NCBI RefSeq assembly: GCF_002865605.1
Contig: NZ_CP025583.1
Location: 1,654,501-1,718,500 of the forward strand
Origin: Paracoccus jeotgali
GTDB lineage: Bacteria > Pseudomonadota > Alphaproteobacteria > Rhodobacterales > Rhodobacteraceae
DNA: 64,000 nt
Reading direction: 5' to 3'
Part shown: positions 44,941-53,373 of the stretch, one piece after another
Layout: the number at the start of each line of letters is the position of its first letter
How positions within the stretch are numbered: the stretch's first letter is position 1
Position numbers and translations under genes: made by a program
The notes under the pieces: model-generated
What the model was told of the DNA's origin: nothing
Databases searched by the model: none
Seen by the model: only the letters and a program-made list of their open reading frames with translations

Positions 44941-46962
44941 ATGATCTCGCGCCGCACGCTCTTTCGCCTGACCTCGATGGCCACGGCCGCCCTTGGCGGG
45001 TCGGCACTGGCGAAAGCCGCGCAGGCCCGGCCTGCGGCTGTCACCGATCTGGCGGGGTTGGCCGATCTGCCCGCACCGGACGACGCCGCACCCATCCACA
45101 TTCCCGGCCAAGGCTGGTTCGAACCGGCCGACCCCTCGGGCGGGGAACCGGACGGGATCACGCGGATCGCAGGCGCGGATGGCCGACACTGGCGGCGCAG
45201 CGGTTATGCGGGCAGGCTCGATCCGGCATGGTTCCGGCAGCCGCAGGACGGCACCGACGACGCGCCGGCGCTGCAGCGCGCCTTGGATCACCCCAAGCCC
45301 GCGGATGCCGTGGTCGTGGCGCTTGGCAGCCGCCATTACCGCTGCCTGTCCAGGCTGACCATCGACCCGACCCGCTGCGCGGTGGAAGGCCACGGCGCGG
45401 TCCTCGACTTCTCCGACATGCCGCCACCGCCCGATCTGCCCCCGGCGCTGACGCTGGCGGATCTGCCGACGGGCCAAGGCTGGCAGCATCAGGACGGCAG
45501 CTTTTCGCGCGACGAGGGTCCGGGCGAGGCGCTGACCCATCAGCTTTCGCTGCCCGAACCGGGCCGCTACCGCTTCGAGCTGCTGATCACCGAGCTGTCC
45601 GGCCGCATCGACTATCCCGCGCTCTACCTCATCGTCACCGATCAGGACGGGACCGAGTTGGGCGGCACGGTCGCCGTCTCGCCCGGCCATTTCGATTTCG
45701 AGATCGAGAGCCCGCAAGGCCCGGCCACGCTGTCGATCCAGACCGACTGCGCCCTGCGTCTGACCCGCTTTGACGTGACGCCGCAGCACCGGCGCGAGGC
45801 GGTGCTGATCCAGGCGGGCGAGGACAGCGCGCAATACGGGCATCTGTGGCTGTCGGGCGTGACGCTGCGCGGGCCCGGCGCGGACGCCACGCTGCACGGC
45901 ATGCGGTTCGAGACGCTGGCCGAGGCGCGGTCATCGCGGCTGGCGATGCGCGATGTCACGGTCGAGGGCTTTCACACCGGGGTGATCCTGTCGCACCGCG
46001 CCTATCTGATCCACGCGACCGGCCTGCACTGCGCCTGCGAGACCGGGCTGCATTTTCTGGGCGGGGCGCGGGATGCGGGCGAGATGATCTCGCTCTACGC
46101 CAGCACCATCGAGGCCGCGCGCATCGCCCTGCGCAACAATGGCGGCGAGTTCGCGCTGTTCGGCACCAGCATCGATTTCGTCGATCAGGTTCTGGTCGGC
46201 ACCGGTCAGCTGGGCCTGCAGGCCTGCCATCTGGAAACCAACCGGCCCAAGGCGGCCGACAAGCCGCTGTTCGATCTGGGCCACGGCACGATCACCATCG
46301 ATTCAGGTTCGTTCCAGATCGGCGGCAACGAGTTCGAGTTGGGCAACCAATGTGATCACATCTTCCTGCTGCGCTCGCGGCTGGCGACGGCGCGGATGCA
46401 GGACGTGGCGATCTATAACCTGCTCAGCCAAAGCGGTGCGCTGGCCGGCGGGTTGGGGCGGCTGGATATCGCGCGTATCCGCGGCAACCGGCCGCGTCAC
46501 ATGGCCCCCATCGTCCAATTTGCGCCGGAACGGAACCTGCTGGGGCCGCTGCCGCTGGACCTGCGCAGCAGCGATTCGCCCACTGGCGCGATGCGGCGGT
46601 TTTCGCTGGCCCAGACGCGGGTGACGGTCCCGCCCGAGCATCGGCATCTGTGGGTGGTGGGCGCCGCCGTGCCGGGGGCAGAGTTGGGCCTGTCCTTCCG
46701 CATCCGCAGCGATGCGACCGGGGTGGTCTGGGTCACGGCGCAGGCGCTGGATGGCGAGACACGGCTGGGCATCGGCGACGGCTGGCCGGTCGAGGTCGGG
46801 CCGGACTGGACGGCGGTGATGCGAAACACTGGCGGCCCGCACCCGCTGGCGCCCTTGGATGGGCGCATGCCGCAGGGCTTTGCCGAGATCGCTCTGGTGC
46901 TCGACCTGACCGGCGTCATGGGGCCGGTCGAGATCGACGACGTCTTTCTCTGCGCAAGCTAG
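44941..46962 (+). CDS. Exported beta-helix protein (pectate-lyase-like fold)
   Basis: The 673-residue protein starts with a twin-arginine-type signal (MISRRTLFRL, then a hydrophobic stretch ending near AKAAQA), so it is probably exported folded. DGTDDAPALQRALDHPKPADAVVVALGSRHY near residue 100 is the usual entry to a right-handed parallel beta-helix. Repeating short strands follow through about residue 520, then a beta-sandwich-like tail. Such proteins include polysaccharide lyases and hydrolases, but no catalytic set can be assigned by eye. Its position after EPS glycosyltransferases suggests it acts on the exported glycan. Confidence 0.7.
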   Translation: MISRRTLFRLTSMATAALGGSALAKAAQARPAAVTDLAGLADLPAPDDAAPIHIPGQGWFEPADPSGGEPDGITRIAGADGRHWRRSGYAGRLDPAWFRQPQDGTDDAPALQRALDHPKPADAVVVALGSRHYRCLSRLTIDPTRCAVEGHGAVLDFSDMPPPPDLPPALTLADLPTGQGWQHQDGSFSRDEGPGEALTHQLSLPEPGRYRFELLITELSGRIDYPALYLIVTDQDGTELGGTVAVSPGHFDFEIESPQGPATLSIQTDCALRLTRFDVTPQHRREAVLIQAGEDSAQYGHLWLSGVTLRGPGADATLHGMRFETLAEARSSRLAMRDVTVEGFHTGVILSHRAYLIHATGLHCACETGLHFLGGARDAGEMISLYASTIEAARIALRNNGGEFALFGTSIDFVDQVLVGTGQLGLQACHLETNRPKAADKPLFDLGHGTITIDSGSFQIGGNEFELGNQCDHIFLLRSRLATARMQDVAIYNLLSQSGALAGGLGRLDIARIRGNRPRHMAPIVQFAPERNLLGPLPLDLRSSDSPTGAMRRFSLAQTRVTVPPEHRHLWVVGAAVPGAELGLSFRIRSDATGVVWVTAQALDGETRLGIGDGWPVEVGPDWTAVMRNTGGPHPLAPLDGRMPQGFAEIALVLDLTGVMGPVEIDDVFLCAS

Positions 46963-47645
46963 GGGGCGCCGCGCAGCCGCAGCCCGATCGGTCGGCCGCA
47001 GTTGCGGATGGCGAGGGCACCCGCGATGCCTTCAGGCGTGGCGAGGTCCAGCAGCGTCCAGTGTCCCGGCGCATCCCCGGCGCAGGACAGCAGGCGGGGC
47101 GGATCGTCGGGCGCAAGGGTGACGCAAAAGCTGGACAGATCAGTCGACAGCCCGGTGCCGACGGCCTTCAGATATGCCTCTTTCCGGGTCCAGCAGCGAT
47201 AGAACGCGGCCTGCTGCCCGACATCCGGCAGGGCGCGCAGGGTGGCGATTTCGGTGGCGGCAAAATGCGCCTCGGCGACCGCCATCTCGATGGGAGCGAC
47301 GGTTTCGATGTCGATGCCAAGCGGCAGGTTGGGGACGGTCGTCACGACAAGCGCGGCAAAATCGCCGGTATGGCTGAGGTTGAAGGACAGGCCCGCGACC
47401 AGCGGCCGCCCGAACGCGCCGTAGCGAAAGCGGATTTCGCGCGGCGCGAGGTCCAGACAGCGGCCCAAAACCCGCCGCAAGGCCGCCCGGCCAGCGATAT
47501 AGCGCGCGCGGTCGCGGTCAAAGACAAACCGCGCGGCGCGGGCCTGTTCGTCGGCGGACAGATCGCTCGCATCGCCCCCGGCAAGCCGCCATTGCCACAG
47601 ATCGAGGCCGAGCGGCTGCGCCTCCGCCTCGGCACCCGCTGTCAC
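46959..47645 (-). CDS. Sfp-type 4'-phosphopantetheinyl transferase
   Basis: The 228-residue enzyme transfers phosphopantetheine from CoA to carrier-domain serines. Family motifs are FNLSHTGD (88-95), GIDIE (110-114, metal-binding Asp and Glu) and WTRKEAYLK (152-160). The length and motif spacing are of the broad-specificity Sfp type, so the NRPS-PKS carriers are the obvious substrates. Its start overlaps the upstream EPS glycosyltransferase stop by 4 bases, so the two are translationally linked. Its end overlaps the convergent beta-helix gene by 4 bases. Confidence 0.93.
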   Translation of the reverse strand: MTAGAEAEAQPLGLDLWQWRLAGGDASDLSADEQARAARFVFDRDRARYIAGRAALRRVLGRCLDLAPREIRFRYGAFGRPLVAGLSFNLSHTGDFAALVVTTVPNLPLGIDIETVAPIEMAVAEAHFAATEIATLRALPDVGQQAAFYRCWTRKEAYLKAVGTGLSTDLSSFCVTLAPDDPPRLLSCAGDAPGHWTLLDLATPEGIAGALAIRNCGRPIGLRLRGAP

Positions 47646-48814
47646 CGCGTCTCGAACCGCGCCGCCTTGCGGGCGCGGGTCGCCTCGATCTCGGCCAGAA
47701 GCTCGCGCCGGAACCGGTCGGGACCGAAGCCCGCAGCGTGGCGGGCGAGGGTTTCCGGGTCGAACCGGTCGCGCTGCCCGTCGAAGGCCAGCACCGCGTC
47801 GCGCAGCGAGGCGGGCGTCGGCGCGTCGAAAAACAGCCCCGTCACCCCCGGACGCACCGAATCGAGCACACCGCCGCGCCCATAGGCGATGACCGGGGTG
47901 CCGCAGGCCATCGCCTCTAGCGGGACGATGCCGAAATCTTCTTCCCCCGGAAAGATCAGCGCGCGGGCGTTGCGGTACAGCTCTGCCATCTCGGCATCGC
48001 CGACGCGGCCCAGCATCTGCACGTTTGGCGGCGCGGCGCGCGAGAGGGCGTCGAACTCGGCCCCCTGCCCCACCACCTTCAGCGGCAGGTCGAGGTCGCG
48101 GAACGCCTCGATGGCCAGATCGGCGCGCTTGTAGCGGACCAGTTCCGAGACAAAGAGGTAATAGCCGCGCTCACCCTGCGGCACCCCCGGCCCGACAAGC
48201 GAATAGCGGTCCAGATCGACCGGCGGGTTCACAACCCCGGCCTCGCGCCCCCAGACCCGCTCGATCCGCGCGGCCACAAAGCGCGAATTGGCGACGAAAC
48301 GATCCACCCGCGCCGCCGAAGCCACATCCCAGCCCCGCAGCCGATGGGCGAGGCCCGAGAAATAGCGCCGCTTCAGCGCCCCCAGCGGCCCCTGCAACTC
48401 GGCCCGATAGGTCGCATAGTGATCCCAGATATAGCGCATGGGCGAGTGGCAATAGCACAGATGCGTGGCGTCGGGCCGCGCGATCACCCCCTTGGCCGGG
48501 CCGGATTCCGAGGACAGGATCAGGTCATAGGCGCCCAGATCCAGCTCTTCCAAGGCGCGGGGCATGAAGCCCAGATATTTCTGGTAATGCCGCCGCGCGC
48601 CCGGCAGGCGGCCCACGAAAGTCTCGGTCACATTGCGCTCGGCCAGCAGCGGGCTGAGCCGCGATCGGTCGACGACATGGGTGAAGATATCGGCAGCGGG
48701 ATAGAGCCGGGCCATCTCCTCGAGCACCCGCTCGCCCCCGCGCATCCCGACCAGCCAGTAATGGATCAGCGCCACCCGTCGCGGGGGCGCCAGGCGGTCG
48801 GCGGTGTCAGACAT
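47642..48814 (-). CDS. Family 4 glycosyltransferase
   Basis: The 390-residue GT-B enzyme has ALIHYWLVGMRGGERVLEEM at the N-terminus, CYCHSPMRYIWDHYATY near residue 138, YYLFVSELVRYKRADLAIEAF near 220 and FPGEEDFGIVPLEAMACGTPVIAYGRGG near 295, which is the EX7E donor site. This set resembles mannosyl- or fucosyl-type GT4 enzymes of EPS clusters; the sugar is not predictable. It follows the Wzz/kinase gene by 11 bases and is coupled to the PPTase gene. Confidence 0.9.
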   Translation of the reverse strand: MSDTADRLAPPRRVALIHYWLVGMRGGERVLEEMARLYPAADIFTHVVDRSRLSPLLAERNVTETFVGRLPGARRHYQKYLGFMPRALEELDLGAYDLILSSESGPAKGVIARPDATHLCYCHSPMRYIWDHYATYRAELQGPLGALKRRYFSGLAHRLRGWDVASAARVDRFVANSRFVAARIERVWGREAGVVNPPVDLDRYSLVGPGVPQGERGYYLFVSELVRYKRADLAIEAFRDLDLPLKVVGQGAEFDALSRAAPPNVQMLGRVGDAEMAELYRNARALIFPGEEDFGIVPLEAMACGTPVIAYGRGGVLDSVRPGVTGLFFDAPTPASLRDAVLAFDGQRDRFDPETLARHAAGFGPDRFRRELLAEIEATRARKAARFETR

Positions 48815-48825
48815 GGCTTGCCGGG

Positions 48826-51114
48826 TCAGGCATGGGTCGCGGGTTCGGTGACGGGCGCGGTTTCGCGCGCCGGCTGCTTCAGCATCAGGCGCCGGGGGGC
48901 CTGAACGCGGACCCGTTCCTCGGCATGGGAAAGCACCGTCCCCAGCACATCGCCGCCCGCGCCTTCCAGCGTGTTGATCGCATCGACCACCCGCGCCTCG
49001 TCCACCGACCGGCTGCGGACCACCAGAACCACCAGATCGGCCAGCCCCGCCAGCGTCGCCGTGTCGGCCATGCCGGTGGCGGGCGGCGCGTCGATCAGCA
49101 CCACGTCATGACGCTGCGCCAGCTCCCGGATCAACGCCTCGAAAGCGGGGGAAGAGATCAGATCGGCCGCCATCGCCGGGTTGCGCGGGGCGTGGATGAC
49201 CGACAGCCCCGGCTCGACCTGCGCGCGGGTGATGTCGCTGACGGTCGCGGTGCCGGCCAGATAGGATTCGATGCAGGCATTCCCGGTGCCAGTGCCGGTG
49301 CCCAGCAGGCCGGCGAGCCCGGGCCGGCGCAGATTGGCGTCCAGGACCACGACGTTCAGCCCGACATCGGCCATGACGCGGGCCAGGCCCACCACCGTGG
49401 TCGAGGTGCCGGCGCCCCAATCGGCGCCGGTCAGCAGCACGATCCGGGGCGGCTCGGCGCCCGCGTTCTTCATCAGGCTGAAGCGCAGCAGCCGCAGCCC
49501 CTCGGCATAGCTCGACGCCGCCGCGCCGCGCAGATGCCGCGTCTGCCACGACCCCGCCGGGCCGCGCAGCCGCAGCCGGGGCAGCGTCGCCAGCACCGGC
49601 AGCCTGGTGATCCGCGTCAGCTCGGCCGCGCTGCGGATGCGGCGGTCCATCGCCGCGCTGATCAGCGCCGCCGCGATCCCCAGCATCGCGCCCAGCACCA
49701 GCGCCACCGCCATCACCAGCTTTTTGCGCGGACGCGCCGGCGACAGCGAGGGCTGGGCCGCGCTGATCACGCGGGCATCGGCGCGCTGGAATTCCAACTG
49801 CTGCGCGGTTTCCTGAAATCGCGCCAGAAAGCTTTCATAGACCTGACGCATCGCGCCCGCCGACCGCTCGAGCTGGCTCAGCCGCACGCGCGAGCGCAGC
49901 AGTTCAACCTGCAATTGCTGAGCCGTGGCGATATCGGCGAGGATCGCCGCCTCGCGCCCCTTGGCCTCTGCCTCGGCGGCGGCGAGTTCGTCCACCGCCG
50001 CCCGGATCGCCGCCGCGCGGTCGCGCAGCACATCCTGCAGCGCCATCTGCACCGCCCGCATGTCCGGGTGCTGCGGCCCCAGCCGGCTCGCCAGCTGCGC
50101 GCGCTGCCGTTCCAGTTCGGCCAGTTCGGTGTCCAGATTGGTCAGCCGCGTGGTGGACAGGATCGCGGCCGCATCCTCCGCGCCCTTGGTGTCCAGCACC
50201 TCGCGGATATAGGCCAGACGCGAGGCGGCGGCGGCGCGGTCGCTGCGCGCGACCACCACGGCGTTGTTCATCTGCGTCAATTGCTGGCTGACGCCCTGTT
50301 CGTCGCCGCCTTCCTCGCGCACCTGCTTGGCCATGAAATCGACGACCGCATCCTCGGCATTACGCAGCTGGGTCTCAAGCTCGATCAGGCGCCGGTCCAG
50401 CCAATCGACCACGCGCCGGGTCGCGACCAGCTTGGCCTCAAGCTGGTCGCCGATATACTTGTCTGCGATGGCATTGGCGATATCGGCGGCGGCCTTGGGG
50501 TCTTCGGCCCGCATCGAGATCGTGATGACATAGGAAATCCCGCTCTGGAACACGGTCAGGTTCCGGCGGACCTTCCAGATCACCAGATTGCGCGCATCCT
50601 CTTCGCTCAGCCGGCCCGATTCGGGCGTGTCGGGCATCGGCTCGGGCGCGGCGGCCCTCAGACCGATCGCGCTTAACACCGCAGCGACGCGGTCGCCCAT
50701 CCGCGACAGCAGGCCGGGACTGGCGATGGCTTCGGGCGCGAATTCGGGATGGTGCATCAGGTCCAGTTCATCGACCACCTGCCCCAGCAGCAGGTTCGAC
50801 TGCACCACCGCGATTTCGCCCGCGACGATCGAGTTGCTGACATCCAGCGCCGAGATCACCTGCTCGACCCCGACCACGCGTTCCTCGCGCGTGTTCAGCA
50901 GCACCTCGACGGTCGAGAAATATTGCGGGCGGGCGTTCTTCAGCACCGCCATCGCGATCAACCCCGAGACGAGGATGCAGCCGAGGATCATCCATTTCCG
51001 CCGGCGCAGCGCGCGGAACAGCTCGGTCAGTTCCAGCCCTTCGGGCTCGGGCGGCGGCGGATAGGGCGCCGCGCGGCGCGAGAAGGGACCGGGGGTGGCG
51101 CGCTGACGGTTCAT
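48826..51114 (-). CDS. Wzz/BY-kinase-like EPS chain-length protein with altered Walker A
   Basis: The 762-residue inner-membrane protein has a Wzz domain between transmembrane segments near residues 41-58 and 466-488, with a long periplasmic coiled coil (240-440). A C-terminal BY-kinase-like ATPase domain follows from about 535. Walker A reads GADWGAGTSTT (563-573): Thr 570 replaces the invariant Lys. Walker A' (LDANLRRPG, Asp 592) and Walker B (VVLIDAPP, Asp 675) remain. No C-terminal Tyr cluster is present. It probably controls export and chain length as a scaffold rather than by phosphorylation; that is inference. The ATG overlaps the export-protein stop by 4 bases. Confidence 0.9.
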   Translation of the reverse strand: MNRQRATPGPFSRRAAPYPPPPEPEGLELTELFRALRRRKWMILGCILVSGLIAMAVLKNARPQYFSTVEVLLNTREERVVGVEQVISALDVSNSIVAGEIAVVQSNLLLGQVVDELDLMHHPEFAPEAIASPGLLSRMGDRVAAVLSAIGLRAAAPEPMPDTPESGRLSEEDARNLVIWKVRRNLTVFQSGISYVITISMRAEDPKAAADIANAIADKYIGDQLEAKLVATRRVVDWLDRRLIELETQLRNAEDAVVDFMAKQVREEGGDEQGVSQQLTQMNNAVVVARSDRAAAASRLAYIREVLDTKGAEDAAAILSTTRLTNLDTELAELERQRAQLASRLGPQHPDMRAVQMALQDVLRDRAAAIRAAVDELAAAEAEAKGREAAILADIATAQQLQVELLRSRVRLSQLERSAGAMRQVYESFLARFQETAQQLEFQRADARVISAAQPSLSPARPRKKLVMAVALVLGAMLGIAAALISAAMDRRIRSAAELTRITRLPVLATLPRLRLRGPAGSWQTRHLRGAAASSYAEGLRLLRFSLMKNAGAEPPRIVLLTGADWGAGTSTTVVGLARVMADVGLNVVVLDANLRRPGLAGLLGTGTGTGNACIESYLAGTATVSDITRAQVEPGLSVIHAPRNPAMAADLISSPAFEALIRELAQRHDVVLIDAPPATGMADTATLAGLADLVVLVVRSRSVDEARVVDAINTLEGAGGDVLGTVLSHAEERVRVQAPRRLMLKQPARETAPVTEPATHA

Positions 51115-52427
51115 CTGATCAGGACATCCTGTGCCAGCGGGTCGCCCCGGCTTTCCGAGAGGGTGGTTTCGGTCCGCTGCAGCTTGACGATGATGACGTC
51201 GCCGGGCTGGACGGTGTCGGTTTCGGTGACGGTGATCGTCTCGTGCTCGCCCTCGGGCGTGCGGCGGCGAACGACAAAGCTGACCCGCAACCCGCGATCG
51301 GCATCGGCGGTGCGGCGGGACCAGTCTTCGACCAGCGCGATGCGGTCGAGCACCGAATCCTGCGTCGCGCGCAGCTGCGCGATCTCGACCTCGGCATTCG
51401 CCAGCGCCTCGCGCCAATCCTGCGTGCGGCGGAACTTGATGCTCAGCAATTCGCGTTCCAGCCCGGCCCGGTCGCGGCGGGTGGCGGCGAGGGTGGTTTC
51501 CAGCCGCAGCAGGGCGGTCTGTTCATCGGCCACCCGGCGCAGCAATTGCGCACGCACCGGGGCCGCAACCAGCCCGCGATCGGACAGCGTCTCGTTGCTG
51601 GCAAGCTCGGCGTCATAGCTTTCGATCTGGGCGGTCTGGGCGCTGATCTGCTGAATGATCAGGTCGATCTGCTTCGAGGCTTCCTCGATGGCGCCTTCGA
51701 CCAGGGCCTGATCCTCGCCGTGATGCACGCGCTCGGCGGCGATGATGGCGTTTTCCTGCACGACAAGGCTGGCGATCAGCGCCGCATCGGGGGTCGAGAC
51801 GGCGGGCACATCGACATCGCCCGGCGCGATCCGGTCGCTGCCGGCCAGTTGCGCGCGCAGCCGCGCCGCCGTCACTGCCGCCCGCAGGATGCGGCTGTCA
51901 TTGGCGACCATCTCGCCCTGCAACGCCACCCGCTGCAGCGAACGCGCCTCTTCCCCGCCGGGGTCCTGCCGCGGCCCACCGGCAAGACCCACCGCCTGTT
52001 CGATGGTGATGTTCTCGCGATAGTCGAAAAAGCCGGGGGACTGCACCTCGCCGATGACGGAAAACGGGCGCAGATTGACGATGGACAGGTCAAGCTGCGG
52101 CTCGACCAGGATCTGGCGCTCGGCATATTGCGCGATCATCGCCAGCCGCGCCTGATCCAGCGTCTGCCCGGCCACGGCGAAACTGCCCAGATAGGGAAGC
52201 TGCACATTGCCGCGCCCGCCGACCGTCAGGGGAAAGGCTTCCTCGCTGTCATCCAGAAAATCGAGCTGCAGCGCATCCCCGACCGAGATCCGATAATCAG
52301 CCGGGTCCTGCGCCGTGGCGGCGGTGGCGGTCAGCATCGTCGCGACAAGCAGGGCAAGCACCGGCAGAACCCCGGCCAGACGGCTGAAGCTGCGCGCACA
52401 GATCTTGCTGATGATGCCACCACTCAC
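51111..52427 (-). CDS. Polysaccharide export protein (Wza/ExoF-like)
   Basis: The 438-residue protein has a Sec signal peptide (hydrophobic to about residue 38, ending TAATAQ). It then has the poly_export domain: DYRISVGDALQLDFLDDSEE, GNVQLPYLGSFAVAGQTLDQA, and SLBB-like IGEVQSPGFFDYRENITIEQAVGLAGG. Residues about 200-360 are coiled coil, as in ExoF-type proteins, and a second SLBB-like segment ends the protein (VQPGDVIIVKL). There is no lipobox Cys. It would form the periplasm/outer-membrane channel with the Wzz protein. It heads the four-gene minus-strand EPS unit. Confidence 0.87.
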   Translation of the reverse strand: MSGGIISKICARSFSRLAGVLPVLALLVATMLTATAATAQDPADYRISVGDALQLDFLDDSEEAFPLTVGGRGNVQLPYLGSFAVAGQTLDQARLAMIAQYAERQILVEPQLDLSIVNLRPFSVIGEVQSPGFFDYRENITIEQAVGLAGGPRQDPGGEEARSLQRVALQGEMVANDSRILRAAVTAARLRAQLAGSDRIAPGDVDVPAVSTPDAALIASLVVQENAIIAAERVHHGEDQALVEGAIEEASKQIDLIIQQISAQTAQIESYDAELASNETLSDRGLVAAPVRAQLLRRVADEQTALLRLETTLAATRRDRAGLERELLSIKFRRTQDWREALANAEVEIAQLRATQDSVLDRIALVEDWSRRTADADRGLRVSFVVRRRTPEGEHETITVTETDTVQPGDVIIVKLQRTETTLSESRGDPLAQDVLIR

Positions 52428-52629
52428 GACAGGATACTCGCCAACTTCCGCAGCAGATCGCTGCAGAGAAACACAACACGCCGCGCAACACTGATCCCCT
52501 GCTTAGCAAGTTTCCGCGCAGATTTCTACAGATTTGCACGGCGGCGGCCCGGCATCCGCGAACGCCGCCGTCTTGCCCTCTGCCCCGCTTGCCGCCACAG
52601 TCACGCCGTCAACAACAGGGGCGCAGGGC

Positions 52630-53370
52630 ATGAGGCTAGAGACCAAGACCGCAATCATCACCGGGGCCGGATCGGGATTTGGTGCCGGCATCGCGCGGAA
52701 ATTCGCGGCCGAGGGCGCGCGGATCGTCGTCGTGGACCTGAACGCCGAGGCCGCGCGCGCCGTCGCAGCCGAGGTCGGCGGTATCGCCGTGACCGCCGAT
52801 GTGGCCACGATTGAGGGGATCGAGGCCATGACCGCCGCCGCGCTGGAGGCGGGCGGGCGCGTCGACATTCTGGTCAACAATGCCGGCGTCACCCATCTGC
52901 CCGCCTCGATGGAGGAGGTCAGCGCCCATGATTTCGACCGCATCTTTGCCGTCAACTGCAAGTCGATCTATCTGGCCGCGCAGCGGATCGTGCCGATCAT
53001 GAAGGACCAGAAGGCCGGCGCCATCGTCAACATCGCCTCGACCGCCGGCGTGTCGCCCCGGCCGCGGCTGTCGTGGTATAATGCCTCCAAAGGCTGGGTC
53101 ATCACCGCGACCCGCGCCATGGCGGTCGAGCTTGCCCCCTTCGGCATCCGCGTCAACGCGCTGAACCCGGTCGCGGGCGAGACGCCGCTGCTGGCCAGCT
53201 TCATGGGCGAGGACACGCCCGAGATGCGGGCCAAGTTCCTGTCCACCATCCCCATCGGCCGCTTTTCCACGCCCGAGGATCTGGGCAACGCCGCCTGCTT
53301 CCTCGCCTCGGACGAGGCCGCGATGATCACCGGCGTCGCGATGGAAGTCGACGGCGGGCGCTGCATCTAG
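52630..53370 (+). CDS. SDR-family oxidoreductase (FabG-like)
   Basis: The 246-residue protein has TGAGSGFGAGIA (about 11-22) as the nucleotide-binding loop, VVVDLNAE marking the cofactor-selecting acidic residue (Asp, so NAD(H) is favoured), NNAGVT and the catalytic YNASKG. It is a classical short-chain dehydrogenase; the substrate is unknown. The ATG at 52630 is preferred over an in-frame upstream ATG because it begins the conserved MRLETKTAIITG. It lies 3 bases before the peptidase gene and is likely co-transcribed with it. Confidence 0.88.
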   Translation: MRLETKTAIITGAGSGFGAGIARKFAAEGARIVVVDLNAEAARAVAAEVGGIAVTADVATIEGIEAMTAAALEAGGRVDILVNNAGVTHLPASMEEVSAHDFDRIFAVNCKSIYLAAQRIVPIMKDQKAGAIVNIASTAGVSPRPRLSWYNASKGWVITATRAMAVELAPFGIRVNALNPVAGETPLLASFMGEDTPEMRAKFLSTIPIGRFSTPEDLGNAACFLASDEAAMITGVAMEVDGGRCI

Positions 53371-53373
53371 CCC

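Noticed and set aside
43483..45897. Minus-strand open frame of 804 codons opposite the glycosyltransferase and beta-helix genes
   Set aside because: Its composition is that of an antisense shadow and it has no ribosome-binding site or domain, unlike the plus-strand genes.
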